This document shows, one piece after another, positions 23,526-31,549 of a stretch of DNA of 40,143 nucleotides. The DNA is taken from positions 1 to 40,143 of the forward strand of contig NZ_MDCR01000055.1 in NCBI RefSeq assembly GCF_001723055.1. Reading direction: 5' to 3'. The notes under the pieces were generated by a model. The model made no database searches. It saw only the letters and a program-made list of their open reading frames with translations, and was not told the origin of the DNA. A program made the position numbers and the translations under genes. Numbering within the stretch: position 1 is the stretch's first letter; each line of letters opens with the position of its first letter. The DNA is from Streptomyces niveus. GTDB lineage: Bacteria; Actinomycetota; Actinomycetes; Streptomycetales; Streptomycetaceae.

Positions 23526-24644
23526 ATGACCGGGATGCAGTTCGGCATATTCACCGTGGGTGACGTGACCCCGGACCCGACGACAGGCAGCGCTCCTACG
23601 GAAGCGGAGCGCATCCGGGCCACCGTGACCGTGGCCCGTAAGGCGGAGGAGGTCGGCCTCGATGTCTTCGCCACCGGCGAGCACCACAACCCACCCTTCG
23701 TGCCCTCCTCCCCCACCACCCTGCTCGGCTTCATCGCCGCTCAGACAGAGCGGATCGTCCTGTCGACATCGACCACGCTGATCACCACGAACGACCCCGT
23801 CAAGATCGCCGAGGACTTCAGCGTCCTCCAGCACCTGTCCGGCGGGCGGACAGACGTCATGCTGGGACGCGGGAACACCGGACCGGTCTATCCGTGGTTC
23901 GGCCAGGACATCCGCCAGGCCATCCCCCTGACCGTCGAGCACTACGACCTGCTCCGCAGGCTGTGGCGCGAGGAGGTGGTCGACTGGGAGGGGAAGCTGC
24001 GCTCGCCCCTCCAGGGCTTCACACTCGCTCCCCGCCCGCTGGACGGCATCCCGCCCTTCGTGTGGCACGGCTCCATCCGCACTCCCGAGGTCGCGGAACT
24101 GGCCGCCTATTACGGAGACGGCTTCTTCGCCAACCACATCTTCTGGCCCGCGTCACACACGCGGAAGATGGTGGAGATGTACCGGAAGCGCTTCGCGCAC
24201 TACGGGCACGGCACACCGGAGTCCGCCGTCGTGGGCCTGGGTGGGCAGGTGTTCATGCGCCCCAACAGCCAGGACGCGGTACGGGAGTTCCGGCCGTACT
24301 TCGACAACGCGCCCGTGTACGGGCACGGGCCGTCCCTGGAGGAGTTCACCTCGCAGACGCCCTTGACCGTCGGCTCCCCGCAGCAGGTGATCGACAAGAC
24401 GCTGGGCTTCCGGGAGTACGCGGGCGACTACCAGCGCCAGTTGTTCCTCCTCGACCACGCGGGGCTGCCGCTCAAGACGGTGCTTGAGCAGTTGGACCTC
24501 CTCGGGGAAGAGGTGGTGCCGGTGCTCCGCAAGGAATTCGCCGTCGGCAGGTCGCCGGAGGCACCGGCGGCCCCCACGCACCGGTCGCTGCTGCGCGAGC
24601 GCGACGAGAGGGACAAGAGGGATGCGAAGAACGAGTCGGGCTGA
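23526..24644 (+). CDS. Luciferase-like flavin monooxygenase (LLM class, CE1758 family)
   Basis: The 372-residue protein is a bacterial-luciferase-fold enzyme: MQFGIFTVGDV at the N-terminus, FATGEHHNPPFVPSSP (about 47-62), then LGRGNTGPVYPWFG and a C-terminal TVGSPQQVIDKTLGF. These enzymes use reduced FMN supplied by a reductase to oxidise an organic substrate. The gene 44 bases downstream encodes just such a reductase. The pattern matches the CE1758 subfamily, which is typically paired with CE1759-type reductases. The start ATG at 23526 has AGGGAGG at 23509-23515. The C-terminal tail is rich in Arg, Asp and Glu. The substrate is unknown. Confidence 0.87.
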   Translation: MTGMQFGIFTVGDVTPDPTTGSAPTEAERIRATVTVARKAEEVGLDVFATGEHHNPPFVPSSPTTLLGFIAAQTERIVLSTSTTLITTNDPVKIAEDFSVLQHLSGGRTDVMLGRGNTGPVYPWFGQDIRQAIPLTVEHYDLLRRLWREEVVDWEGKLRSPLQGFTLAPRPLDGIPPFVWHGSIRTPEVAELAAYYGDGFFANHIFWPASHTRKMVEMYRKRFAHYGHGTPESAVVGLGGQVFMRPNSQDAVREFRPYFDNAPVYGHGPSLEEFTSQTPLTVGSPQQVIDKTLGFREYAGDYQRQLFLLDHAGLPLKTVLEQLDLLGEEVVPVLRKEFAVGRSPEAPAAPTHRSLLRERDERDKRDAKNESG

Positions 24645-24688
24645 GCCGTGACGCAGGTACCCATGACAGGAGTTGGAGGTCGGATGAC

Positions 24689-25309
24689 GTGACGACCAAA
24701 ATCACGATCATCACCGGTGGACTGCGCGAACCGTCATCGACGCGCATGCTCGCCAACCGCATGGAGGCGGCCGTACGTACCCAACTCACCGCCGCCGGCA
24801 GCACGGTGGAATCGTCGTTCGTCGAACTGCGTCCCCTGGGGCACGCGATCATCGACGCGATGTTCAGCGGCTTTCCGGCCGAGCCGCTGGAGGAGGCGTT
24901 CGGCACGGTCGCGGACGCCGACGGGGTCATCGCGGTCACCCCCGCGTTCAACGCCTCGTTCAGCGGTCTGTTCAAGTCCTTCTTCGACGTGCTCCCGGAG
25001 GAGACGCTGTCGGACATGCCCGTGCTCATGGGGGCGACGGGCGGCACCGAACGGCACTCGCTCGTCCTCGAACACGCGCTGCGGCCGATGTTCTCGTACC
25101 TGCACGCCATCGTGTCGTCGCGGGGTGTGTACGCCGCGACCGACGACTTCGGCTCCCAGTCGGACGGGGCGGTCCTGCGCGACCGCATCGACGCGGCGGC
25201 GGCCGACTACGCCCGGCTGGTCCGGGGATGCGGCCCCCACCGCCGGCGCGACGCCTTCGGCGAAGGGGCCGCCGCGATGGAGCAACTCCTGGGCCGCGAC
25301 CGGCCCTGA
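24689..25309 (+). CDS. NAD(P)H-dependent FMN reductase (CE1759/SsuE-like)
   Basis: The 206-residue flavodoxin-like protein has the phosphate-binding segment TGGLREPSSTRMLANRM near residues 9-25 and the family block GVIAVTPAFNASFSGLFKSFFD (cited by position, about 76-97) followed by GATGGTERHSLVLEHALRPMF. It reduces FMN with NAD(P)H and hands it to the monooxygenase encoded before it. The GTG start at 24689 follows GGAGG; a nearby ATG is cut by a stop two codons later. The two genes form a two-component monooxygenase operon. Confidence 0.88.
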   Translation: MTTKITIITGGLREPSSTRMLANRMEAAVRTQLTAAGSTVESSFVELRPLGHAIIDAMFSGFPAEPLEEAFGTVADADGVIAVTPAFNASFSGLFKSFFDVLPEETLSDMPVLMGATGGTERHSLVLEHALRPMFSYLHAIVSSRGVYAATDDFGSQSDGAVLRDRIDAAAADYARLVRGCGPHRRRDAFGEGAAAMEQLLGRDRP

Positions 25310-25334
25310 CGGGACCGGACAGACGCGTCGCCCG

Positions 25335-26489
25335 TCAGCTCGCGTCGTCGAACTGGGCGAACATGTCGAGAAGCGGCTTGGGCGCGCTCGCGTCGAAGAT
25401 GGCCTCCAGGCCCTCGGCGGACTCCTGGGCCGCCACTTCGGAGCGCGGGAAGAGGATCGCCTCGTACGCCGTGAGCGCCGCCTCCGGGTCCCCGGGGTGC
25501 TCGACCAGGCAGCGGCCGAGGTCCGCGCCGTCGATCAGTGCGAGGTTGGCCCCTTCTCCGGCGAAGGGGGACATCAGGTGGGCGGCGTCGCCGAGGAGTG
25601 TCGTACCCGGGATCCGGGACCAGCGGTGGCCGATCGGCAGGGCGTGGATATGGCGGGGCACGAGCGGGCCGTCGGCTTCGGCGATCAGATCGCGCAGGGC
25701 GGGGGCCCAGCCGTCGAAGTGCCGCAGCAGCTCCGCCTTCGCACCCCCGGTGCCCCGGTTGGTGAAGTCCAGACTTCCCAGCCAGGTCTCGTCCGCGCGC
25801 AGCGCCACATAGATGTGCAGGCTCCCGTCCGTCTCACGGTGGGCGAGGAAACCCTTCTCGTCGCCGAGCGCGAAGCACATGCCGCCGCCGATCAGCTCCG
25901 CGCTCCCGGGGTGGCGCTTCTCCGCGTCGAACAGGTCGAGTTCGACGAAGGAGATCCCGGTGTAGGCGGGGGTCGACGCCGACACCAGGGGCCGTACGCG
26001 GGACCAGGCGCCGTCGGCGCCGACGAGGAGGTCCGTGGTGAACACCTCGCCGCCGGCCAGGGTGACCTCGTGCCTGCCGTCATCCAGCGCGCGGCACGAG
26101 ACGGCTTTGGCGTTCCAGCGGATGGTGCCCTCCGGGAGGGAGGAGACCAGCAGGTCGCGCAGGGTGCCCCGGTCGATCTCGGGGCGCCCTCCCGTACCGT
26201 CGTCCCTGTCCTCGCGCAGGAGGCGCGCGTGCTTGTCGAGCACGCGCATCGCCTGGCCGCCGGGGTGCACCTCGGCCAGGAACTCCTCGTACAAGCGGGC
26301 CTCGCGCAGTGCGATCTGGCCGCTCTCCTCATGGATGTCGAGCATGCCGCCCTGTGTCCGCGCGTTCGCGGACGCCTCCAGGTCGAAGACCGTGGCGCCG
26401 ACGCCGTGGACGTGCAGGACACGGGCGAGGGTCAGACCGCCGAGGCCGCCGCCGATGATGGCGATGGGGTGGTGGGTGGTGGTGGTCAT
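25335..26489 (-). CDS. TetX-like FAD-dependent monooxygenase
   Basis: The 384-residue group-A flavoprotein monooxygenase has GGGLGG (residues 13-18) for FAD binding, GGMLDIHEESGQIAL (48-62) as in TetX-type enzymes, the DG motif in VGADGAWSRVRP (157-168), and GDAAHLMSPFAGEGANLA (300-317). TetX and relatives hydroxylate tetracyclines or other aromatic polyketides, while many close homologues act on unrelated substrates. The ATG overlaps the stop of the TetR gene by 4 bases, so the pair is co-expressed. It could inactivate an antibiotic sensed by the TetR protein, or tailor one. The substrate cannot be read from sequence. Confidence 0.87.
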   Translation of the reverse strand: MTTTTHHPIAIIGGGLGGLTLARVLHVHGVGATVFDLEASANARTQGGMLDIHEESGQIALREARLYEEFLAEVHPGGQAMRVLDKHARLLREDRDDGTGGRPEIDRGTLRDLLVSSLPEGTIRWNAKAVSCRALDDGRHEVTLAGGEVFTTDLLVGADGAWSRVRPLVSASTPAYTGISFVELDLFDAEKRHPGSAELIGGGMCFALGDEKGFLAHRETDGSLHIYVALRADETWLGSLDFTNRGTGGAKAELLRHFDGWAPALRDLIAEADGPLVPRHIHALPIGHRWSRIPGTTLLGDAAHLMSPFAGEGANLALIDGADLGRCLVEHPGDPEAALTAYEAILFPRSEVAAQESAEGLEAIFDASAPKPLLDMFAQFDDAS

Positions 26490-27199
26490 GGGGCTGCTCC
26501 TTCTTCAGAGGTGTGCGTACGAGGCGTGGCCAGCGCGCCGTTGACGACCATGTCGAACATCCAGCGCAGGCGTTGCGCCGGCGTGCCGGACACCAGGTCG
26601 TCGGCGAGCGCGGCGATACGGGGGTGGGTGTCGGCCGACACCTCGTGCAAGGTCCGGGCGAGCGCGTTGTGCTCGTCCTCCGCGTTGGTGTCCTCGCCGC
26701 GGGTGGACTGTTCGGCGGCGGTGGCGGTGGCGACCTGGAGCAGCACGTCCACGCCCCACGCGGCCTGACTCCCAGGCACCCCGCCCTCGTCCAGCAGGGT
26801 GAGAAGCGCCTCGACCAGCGCCAGGTAGTTCGCGCCGGTGGGGCGGGCGACGAGCGCGGAGTGGGCGAGGGTCGGATGCTCGAACAGGACGCGTGTGTAG
26901 GAAATGAGGACCGAGGCGATCCGGTCGCGCCAGTCCCCTCCTGCCGTCACCGGGCGCAGATCGACCGCGCCGAGGAACTCCTCCAGGATCGCGGCGTGCA
27001 GCTCCGCCGTACTGGCGACGTAGACGTACAGGGACGCGGGTCCGGTGTCCAGTTCCTTCGCGAGGCGGCGCATGGTGACGCGCTGAAGGCCCTCCGCCCG
27101 CATGATCTGTACGGCTTCGGCGACGATGCCCTGCCGGCTGAGCGCGGGCTTCGCCGGACGCTCGCGGCGGCTCTTGGGGGCGGAGGAACCAGGTGTCAT
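26486..27199 (-). CDS. TetR-family regulator of the TetX-like gene
   Basis: The 237-residue protein has a typical N-terminal TetR helix-turn-helix (about 22-68; GLQRVTMRRLAKELDTGPASLYVYV) preceded by a basic tail (SRRERPAKPALSR), and a helical ligand domain. The start is taken as ATG 27199. No ribosome binding site precedes it and the operator begins 11 bases upstream, so the mRNA is probably leaderless. A longer frame to 27235 would lie across the operator. It overlaps the monooxygenase start by 4 bases, so repressor and enzyme are one autoregulated operon. Confidence 0.88.
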   Translation of the reverse strand: MTPGSSAPKSRRERPAKPALSRQGIVAEAVQIMRAEGLQRVTMRRLAKELDTGPASLYVYVASTAELHAAILEEFLGAVDLRPVTAGGDWRDRIASVLISYTRVLFEHPTLAHSALVARPTGANYLALVEALLTLLDEGGVPGSQAAWGVDVLLQVATATAAEQSTRGEDTNAEDEHNALARTLHEVSADTHPRIAALADDLVSGTPAQRLRWMFDMVVNGALATPRTHTSEEGAAP

Positions 27200-27209
27200 A
27201 CGAGGAAGC

Positions 27210-27240
27210 GTAACGAACATGTTCGTTACGAACAAGTTCG
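27210..27240. promoter_or_regulatory. Double TetR operator with a perfect 20-bp palindrome
   Basis: GTAACGAACATGTTCGTTAC at 27210-27229 is perfectly self-complementary. Its core CGAACATGTTCG is followed 15 bp further on by CGAACAAGTTCG (27229-27240), the same site with one base changed. The pair lies directly upstream of the start of the TetR/TetX-like operon. Two overlapping half-turn-shifted sites suggest cooperative binding of two dimers. Confidence 0.8.
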
Positions 27241-27247
27241 GCCAGGG

Positions 27248-27871
27248 TCAGCTCGAAGCCGCACCCTCACTCAGGACCTTGGCCGTGAAGGCCGTCAGGT
27301 CGGCCCGCATCCGCTCACGCGGCAGGCCCTGCCGGCCCGCGAGGTGCTCGACCAGGTCGGCGCGGACGGCGGCGAGCAGCGCGTGGGCGGTGAAGTCGGC
27401 GCCCGTGAGACCGGGGATCCGCTCCAGTACGGCCCGAAGGGTGCCGTGCCACCGCCGATAGTGCTCAGCCTGGTACGGGCTGTCGCCGCCGATCCCCTCC
27501 AGGGCCAGGGCGAGGTGGCGGTTGTCGAGCTTGAAGCACAGGACGGCGTCGAGCAGGGCGGGTACGCGCAGGAGCGGCGGGGTGCCGGGCCCCAGCGGTG
27601 GCGGGCCCTCGTCGATGGCGCGCGCGACCGGTTCGAGGCGTGCCGCGTAAAGCGCGTGGATCAGGCCGGTGCGGTCGCCGAAGGCGCGGAAGAGCGTCGC
27701 CTTGCCGACGCCGGCGGCTGCGGCGATGTCGGCCATCGTGACCGACTCGGGGCTCTCGCAGTGGGCGAAGAGGCGGTCGGCCGCCACGAGGGCGGCGGCC
27801 CGGTTGCGGGTCGCGTCCTTGCGCGGCTTGCGGTCGGGGGCGGACTCGGGCACCGGCTCGGGGACTGGCAT
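27248..27871 (-). CDS. TetR-family regulator of the NmrA-like gene
   Basis: The 207-residue protein begins with a Pro/Glu-rich tail, then RKDATRNRAAALVAADRLF and the helix-turn-helix VTMADIAAAAGVGKATLFRAFG (cited by position, about 44-65). The C-terminal helical domain is of the SACE_7040-like type. The ATG at 27871 has GGGAG at 7-base spacing. It is divergent from an NmrA-like oxidoreductase across 96 bases containing a long direct repeat. This is the common layout for a TetR repressor controlling itself and a neighbouring reductase. Confidence 0.88.
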   Translation of the reverse strand: MPVPEPVPESAPDRKPRKDATRNRAAALVAADRLFAHCESPESVTMADIAAAAGVGKATLFRAFGDRTGLIHALYAARLEPVARAIDEGPPPLGPGTPPLLRVPALLDAVLCFKLDNRHLALALEGIGGDSPYQAEHYRRWHGTLRAVLERIPGLTGADFTAHALLAAVRADLVEHLAGRQGLPRERMRADLTAFTAKVLSEGAASS

Positions 27872-27904
27872 GAGGTTCTCCCGTTGCTTGCAGAGCGGAC
27901 CAGG

Positions 27905-27957
27905 GGTCCGTATCGTTCCGAACAAGAAGCGGACCCTCGGTCCGTATCGTACTGAAC
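27905..27957. promoter_or_regulatory. Direct-repeat operator in the TetR/NmrA divergent region
   Basis: GGTCCGTATCGTTCCGAAC (27905-27923) and GGTCCGTATCGTACTGAAC (27939-27957) agree at 17 of 19 positions, starting 34 bp apart. The second copy also forms an inverted repeat with CGGACC at 27930-27935. Two copies fit one site for each divergent promoter. Confidence 0.65.
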
Positions 27958-27967
27958 GGAGTTCCTC

Positions 27968-28825
27968 GTGCCCACAGACACGGCACCGAGCGCGACCGGC
28001 ACCACCCTGGTCATCGGCGCCACCGGCACCACCGGCAGGCGTGTCGTCGCCCAACTCGCGGCGGGCGGGCACCGCGTGAAGGCCGCGAGCCGGGGCGCCA
28101 CCGCCCTGGACGGCGCTGGAGCCGTCCGCTTCGACTGGTACGACCCGGCGACCTTCGGCGACGCCCTCGACGGGACGGACCGGGTCTATCTGGTCGCGCC
28201 GGTCGGTTCCCTGGATCCGGCCGGCGTCATGCTGCCCTTCCTCGACCGGTCCCGTGCGGCGGGCGTGCGGCGCGCCGTACTGCTCAGTTCGTCGGCGATC
28301 GAGGCGGGCGGCCCGGCCATGGGGCAGATCCACCAGGCGCTGCCCGGCCTGTTCGACGAATGGGCGGTGCTGCGGCCCTCGTGGTTCATGCAGAACTTCA
28401 CCGGCGACCAGCCGCACGCGCTGAGCATCCGGGCGGACGGGACCATCCTGACGGCCACCGGTGCGGGCCGGGTCGGGTTCGTCGACGCCGACGACATCGC
28501 GGCCGTCGCCGTACACGCGCTGACCGGCACCCGGGCCCCGAACAGCGACCTGGTCATCACCGGGCCGCAGGCGCTGAGTTACGGCGACGTGGCCGACGTC
28601 CTCTCGGAGGTCATGGGCCGGAGCGTCACCCACCGGCAGCTGACGTACGAGCAGATGCGCGACCGGCTGGCCGCCCTGATGCCCGCGGAGTACGCGGCGA
28701 TGCTCGCGGGCATGGACCGTTCCATCGCGGAGGGGACGGAGGACAGGACCACCGACACGGTCGAGCGCGTCACCGGCCGCCCGGCGGGGACCTTCCGCGC
28801 GTTCGCCGAGCGGGAGTTGGCCTGA
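27968..28825 (+). CDS. NmrA-like NAD(P)-binding oxidoreductase
   Basis: The 285-residue atypical short-chain dehydrogenase has the Rossmann motif TLVIGATGTTGRRV (about 13-26), a strand with VRRAVLLSSSAIEAGG, and ILRPSWFMQNF in the form LRPSWFMQNF (about 137-146). The pattern resembles NmrA/ergot-alkaloid-reductase-like proteins, which bind NAD(P) and either reduce small molecules, such as quinones or imines, or sense redox state. The GTG start at 27968 follows GGAG by 6 bases. It is controlled, by inference, by the divergent TetR protein. It ends 7 bases from the convergent next gene. Confidence 0.83.
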   Translation: MPTDTAPSATGTTLVIGATGTTGRRVVAQLAAGGHRVKAASRGATALDGAGAVRFDWYDPATFGDALDGTDRVYLVAPVGSLDPAGVMLPFLDRSRAAGVRRAVLLSSSAIEAGGPAMGQIHQALPGLFDEWAVLRPSWFMQNFTGDQPHALSIRADGTILTATGAGRVGFVDADDIAAVAVHALTGTRAPNSDLVITGPQALSYGDVADVLSEVMGRSVTHRQLTYEQMRDRLAALMPAEYAAMLAGMDRSIAEGTEDRTTDTVERVTGRPAGTFRAFAERELA

Positions 28826-28832
28826 ACGGCCA

Positions 28833-29537
28833 CTACTTGCCGGCGCCGCGTCCCGTGCGGCGCTCCGTGTGGGCGGAGTGCGGGGTGGGCCAGCCCTGGG
28901 ACGGTACGGCTTCATGCGTCAGGCCGGTGAGGACGGCTCGTACGACGCGCTCCGCCTCGCGCGCGACGGCCCGGGGGTCGTCGAGCCGGGCCAGCCCGTC
29001 CACCAGCAGCGTGGCGAGTCCGTGGACGGCCGCCCAGACGACGAAGTCGGCTCCGGGGCGGGCAGCCGCCGGGAGCCCGCCCACCTCGACGAGCAGGTCG
29101 AGTTCGGCGTCGAGGACGTCGTGCGGGTGGGGCGGCGTGGCGGCGTCGGAGGTGGAGTCGGATGCCGGGTCGCCGGCCGGGGCCCCGGCGCCGAAGGCCA
29201 GTCGGGCGACCGAGGGATCGTCCACGGCCCACTGGACATAGGTCCGTCCGACGGCGACCAGGCGCCGCTGAAGGTCGCCGCCCGCCTCGGGACCCGCGGC
29301 GCGGCCGACCTCCTGGCTCAGGCGTTCGCCCAGTTCGCCGAGGACGCGCCGCCTCAGCGCGCGCACCAGCGCGTCGCGTGAGGCGAAATGGTGGTACGCC
29401 GCGCTCGAACTGACCCCGACGCGGGCCGACGCCTCGCGCAGCGACCAGCCGTCGGCGCCGCGTTCGCGAACCAGCGCCTCCGCGGCGTCGAGCAACGCGG
29501 CACGCAGTTCTCCGTGGTGGTAGTTCCTTCTCGCCAT
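28833..29537 (-). CDS. TetR-family regulator divergent from an MBL-fold hydrolase
   Basis: The 234-residue protein starts MARRNYHHGELRAALLDAA, a frequent opening in one TetR branch. Its helix-turn-helix is WSLREASARVGVSSSAAYHHF (cited by position, about 31-51), and a WHG-type C-terminal domain contains FVVWAAVHGLATLLVDG. A flexible Asp/Ser/Pro/His stretch lies near 120-140. It is divergent from the metallo-beta-lactamase-fold gene, with an imperfect palindrome between them. Confidence 0.88.
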   Translation of the reverse strand: MARRNYHHGELRAALLDAAEALVRERGADGWSLREASARVGVSSSAAYHHFASRDALVRALRRRVLGELGERLSQEVGRAAGPEAGGDLQRRLVAVGRTYVQWAVDDPSVARLAFGAGAPAGDPASDSTSDAATPPHPHDVLDAELDLLVEVGGLPAAARPGADFVVWAAVHGLATLLVDGLARLDDPRAVAREAERVVRAVLTGLTHEAVPSQGWPTPHSAHTERRTGRGAGK

Positions 29538-29556
29538 GGCTCGATCCTCGCCTCAA

Positions 29557-29573
29557 TCTTAGCAACGCTCAGA
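29557..29573. promoter_or_regulatory. Candidate TetR operator
   Basis: TCTTAGC-AAC-GCTCAGA is an inverted repeat with one mismatch per arm (6 of 7 pairs). It lies 20 bases upstream of the TetR start and 54 bases from the hydrolase start. Confidence 0.45.
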
Positions 29574-29626
29574 TCAATGTTACCTTCGAAGCAGACCATC
29601 TGAACGCTGATCGGATTGGAGCGGCC

Positions 29627-30571
29627 ATGTGCCCCTCGGACCCTTCGCTGCCCACCGGCGCCATCGACCCGCGGGGCCTGCCCGACACGAGTGAGACGCC
29701 GGCGCCCGTCGTCGGCGGTGAGCCGGTCCAGGTGTCCGACGGCGTCTTCGTCATCCCCGACCGGCGAGTTGACCTCGTACCGAACATCGGGATCGTCGTG
29801 GGCGAAACGGCCGCGCTGGTCATCGACACCGGCATGGGACCCCGTAACGGCGCCCATGTCCTCCAGGAGGCCCGGCGCCTCGCCGGTGACCGGCCGCTCT
29901 ATCTGACCGTCACGCACTTCCACCCCGAACACGGCTTCGGCGCACAGGCGTTCAAGGGCGCCGCCACCATCGTCTACAACCGTGGCCAGCGCGAGGAACT
30001 GCACCGCAAGGGCTCCGCGTACATCGACATGTTCCGGGGGATGAGCCCCGCGATCGCGGCGGAACTCGAGGGTGTCGAGCTGGTCGACCCGGATCTCGTG
30101 TACGAGGGCCGGGCCGAGATCGACCTCGGCGGCCGTACGGCGGTGCTGCGCACCGTCGGCCCGGCGCACACCGCGTCCGACCAGACCGTGCTCGTCGACG
30201 ACCGGGTGCTGTTCGGCGGCGACCTGTTCGAGACCCGGATCTTCCCGATCACGCCGTACTTCCCGCCGTACGACATCGACGTCGACGGCCCGCGCTGGAT
30301 CACCGTGCTCGACCAACTCGCCGCGCTGGAAGCCGAGATCGTCGTTCCCGGACACGGCGAGGTGGCGGACACCTCACTGATCCGCGAGGTACGCGACTAC
30401 CTCACGTACATCCACGACGAGGTCGAGCGCCTGCGTACGGGCGGAGCCTCGGCCGACGAGGCGTCGGCCACGATCGACAAGGCCGCGCGGGAGCGCTGGA
30501 GCACCTGGGAGCACCCTGAGTGGATCGGGCTCGCCGTCCAGGCGTTCTACGCGGCGGGGTCGACCGGCTGA
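29627..30571 (+). CDS. Metallo-beta-lactamase-fold hydrolase
   Basis: The 314-residue protein has the MBL metal motif in the variant form THFHPEHG (H97, H99, E101, H102), where E replaces the usual Asp of HxHxDH. It also has H181 (GPAHTASDQ), D199 (FGGDLFE) and H243 (VPGHGEV). The Glu form is known in some MBL-fold groups related to class B lactamase-like and quinoprotein-associated enzymes, and may alter the second metal site. There is no signal peptide, so it acts in the cytoplasm. The ATG start at 29627 has GGAG before it. It is probably controlled by the divergent TetR protein; the substrate is unknown. Confidence 0.85.
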   Translation: MCPSDPSLPTGAIDPRGLPDTSETPAPVVGGEPVQVSDGVFVIPDRRVDLVPNIGIVVGETAALVIDTGMGPRNGAHVLQEARRLAGDRPLYLTVTHFHPEHGFGAQAFKGAATIVYNRGQREELHRKGSAYIDMFRGMSPAIAAELEGVELVDPDLVYEGRAEIDLGGRTAVLRTVGPAHTASDQTVLVDDRVLFGGDLFETRIFPITPYFPPYDIDVDGPRWITVLDQLAALEAEIVVPGHGEVADTSLIREVRDYLTYIHDEVERLRTGGASADEASATIDKAARERWSTWEHPEWIGLAVQAFYAAGSTG

Positions 30572-30609
30572 AGGGTCCGGGTCCGCCGGGTGACGGGCCC
30601 GGACCCTTC
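30570..30609. terminator. Terminator between convergent genes
   Basis: GAAGGGTCCGGG (30570-30581) pairs perfectly with CCCGGACCCTTC (30598-30609) over a 16-base loop. The left arm overlaps the stop codon of the MBL-fold gene. It also faces the end of the 2-MIB operon at 30656. Confidence 0.75.
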
Positions 30610-30655
30610 GTCCGGCGATCAGTCAGACATTGTCGAGATGGGGCTCAGACCGGGC

Positions 30656-31534
30656 TCAGACGCGGTCGGCCGCGATCAGGAGGTACTGGAAGGAGCCGTC
30701 CTTGTACGAGTTGATGAACGCCTCCTCGATACCGGTGACCAGTGACGACGTGGCGCGCAGTTCCCAGTAGGGCAGCGTCTCGGGGGTCAGGTCGATGATG
30801 GTCTGCGGTACGAGACGGTGGTCGGCCATGGCCTTCAGATACTCCCTGCGGGAGTGGATGTTGCACTCGAAGTGCGCGTTGATCTGGGAGACCCACTTCG
30901 ACGGCTGACCGTAACGCGGGTTCCAGCAGCCGGTGATGGTCACGTAACGGCCGCCGACCTTGAGGACGCGGGAGTGCTCGGCGAAGAGGTCGTCCAGGTC
31001 GACGTACATGCTCGACTCGTTGTTCCACGAGCCGGCGGCCTGGCCCGTCTCGAAGGGCGTGTCGAGCATGTTGCACACCCGGGCCCGGACATGGTCCTCG
31101 ATGCCGAGTTCCTGGGCGCGACGGTTGGCGAACTCGGCCTGTTTGGCCGACAGGGTGACGCCTTCGACCGTGCAGCCGAACCGCTGGTGGGCCATGACCA
31201 TCGAACCGCCCCGGCCGCAGCCGGCGTCCATGAGCGTGTCGTCACGCCCGATGGAGCCGAGCTGGCCGAGGAGCACTTCGGCCTGGGCGGACTCCAGCCG
31301 GTGGAGTTCGGCGATCAGCCTCTTCTCGTACCCGCTGTCGCCCGGGTCCCCGAGGGCGGCGTGGTCGATGTCGCCTACGCCGTAGTGGTGGTGGTAGAGC
31401 CCGTCGACGTCACCGAGACGCAGATTCACGGGCCTCGCCTCGCCGTCCCAGTAGCGGGCGATGTCGCCCTGGTACGGCGACGCCGGGGCGGGGATGTACA
31501 CGGACGTGCCGTTGCTGAGCTGGGTGCTGGTCAC
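30656..31534 (-). CDS. gppmt: Geranyl diphosphate 2-C-methyltransferase
   Basis: This 292-residue SAM-dependent enzyme methylates carbon 2 of geranyl diphosphate to 2-methyl-GPP, the substrate of 2-methylisoborneol synthase. The SAM-binding motif is LMDAGCGRGGSM at 101-112. Family landmarks include RYWDGEARPVNLRLG near the N-terminus, GLYHHHYGVGDID, and the acidic pocket segment WNNESSMYVDLDDLF. Length and sequence agree with the Streptomyces GPP methyltransferases. The GTG start at 31534 is preceded by AAGGAG overlapping the TAA stop of the synthase gene (15-base gap), which implies translational coupling. It is the third gene of the encapsulin-synthase-methyltransferase operon. Confidence 0.95.
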   Translation of the reverse strand: MTSTQLSNGTSVYIPAPASPYQGDIARYWDGEARPVNLRLGDVDGLYHHHYGVGDIDHAALGDPGDSGYEKRLIAELHRLESAQAEVLLGQLGSIGRDDTLMDAGCGRGGSMVMAHQRFGCTVEGVTLSAKQAEFANRRAQELGIEDHVRARVCNMLDTPFETGQAAGSWNNESSMYVDLDDLFAEHSRVLKVGGRYVTITGCWNPRYGQPSKWVSQINAHFECNIHSRREYLKAMADHRLVPQTIIDLTPETLPYWELRATSSLVTGIEEAFINSYKDGSFQYLLIAADRV

Positions 31535-31549
31535 AGTGAAATGCGCTCC

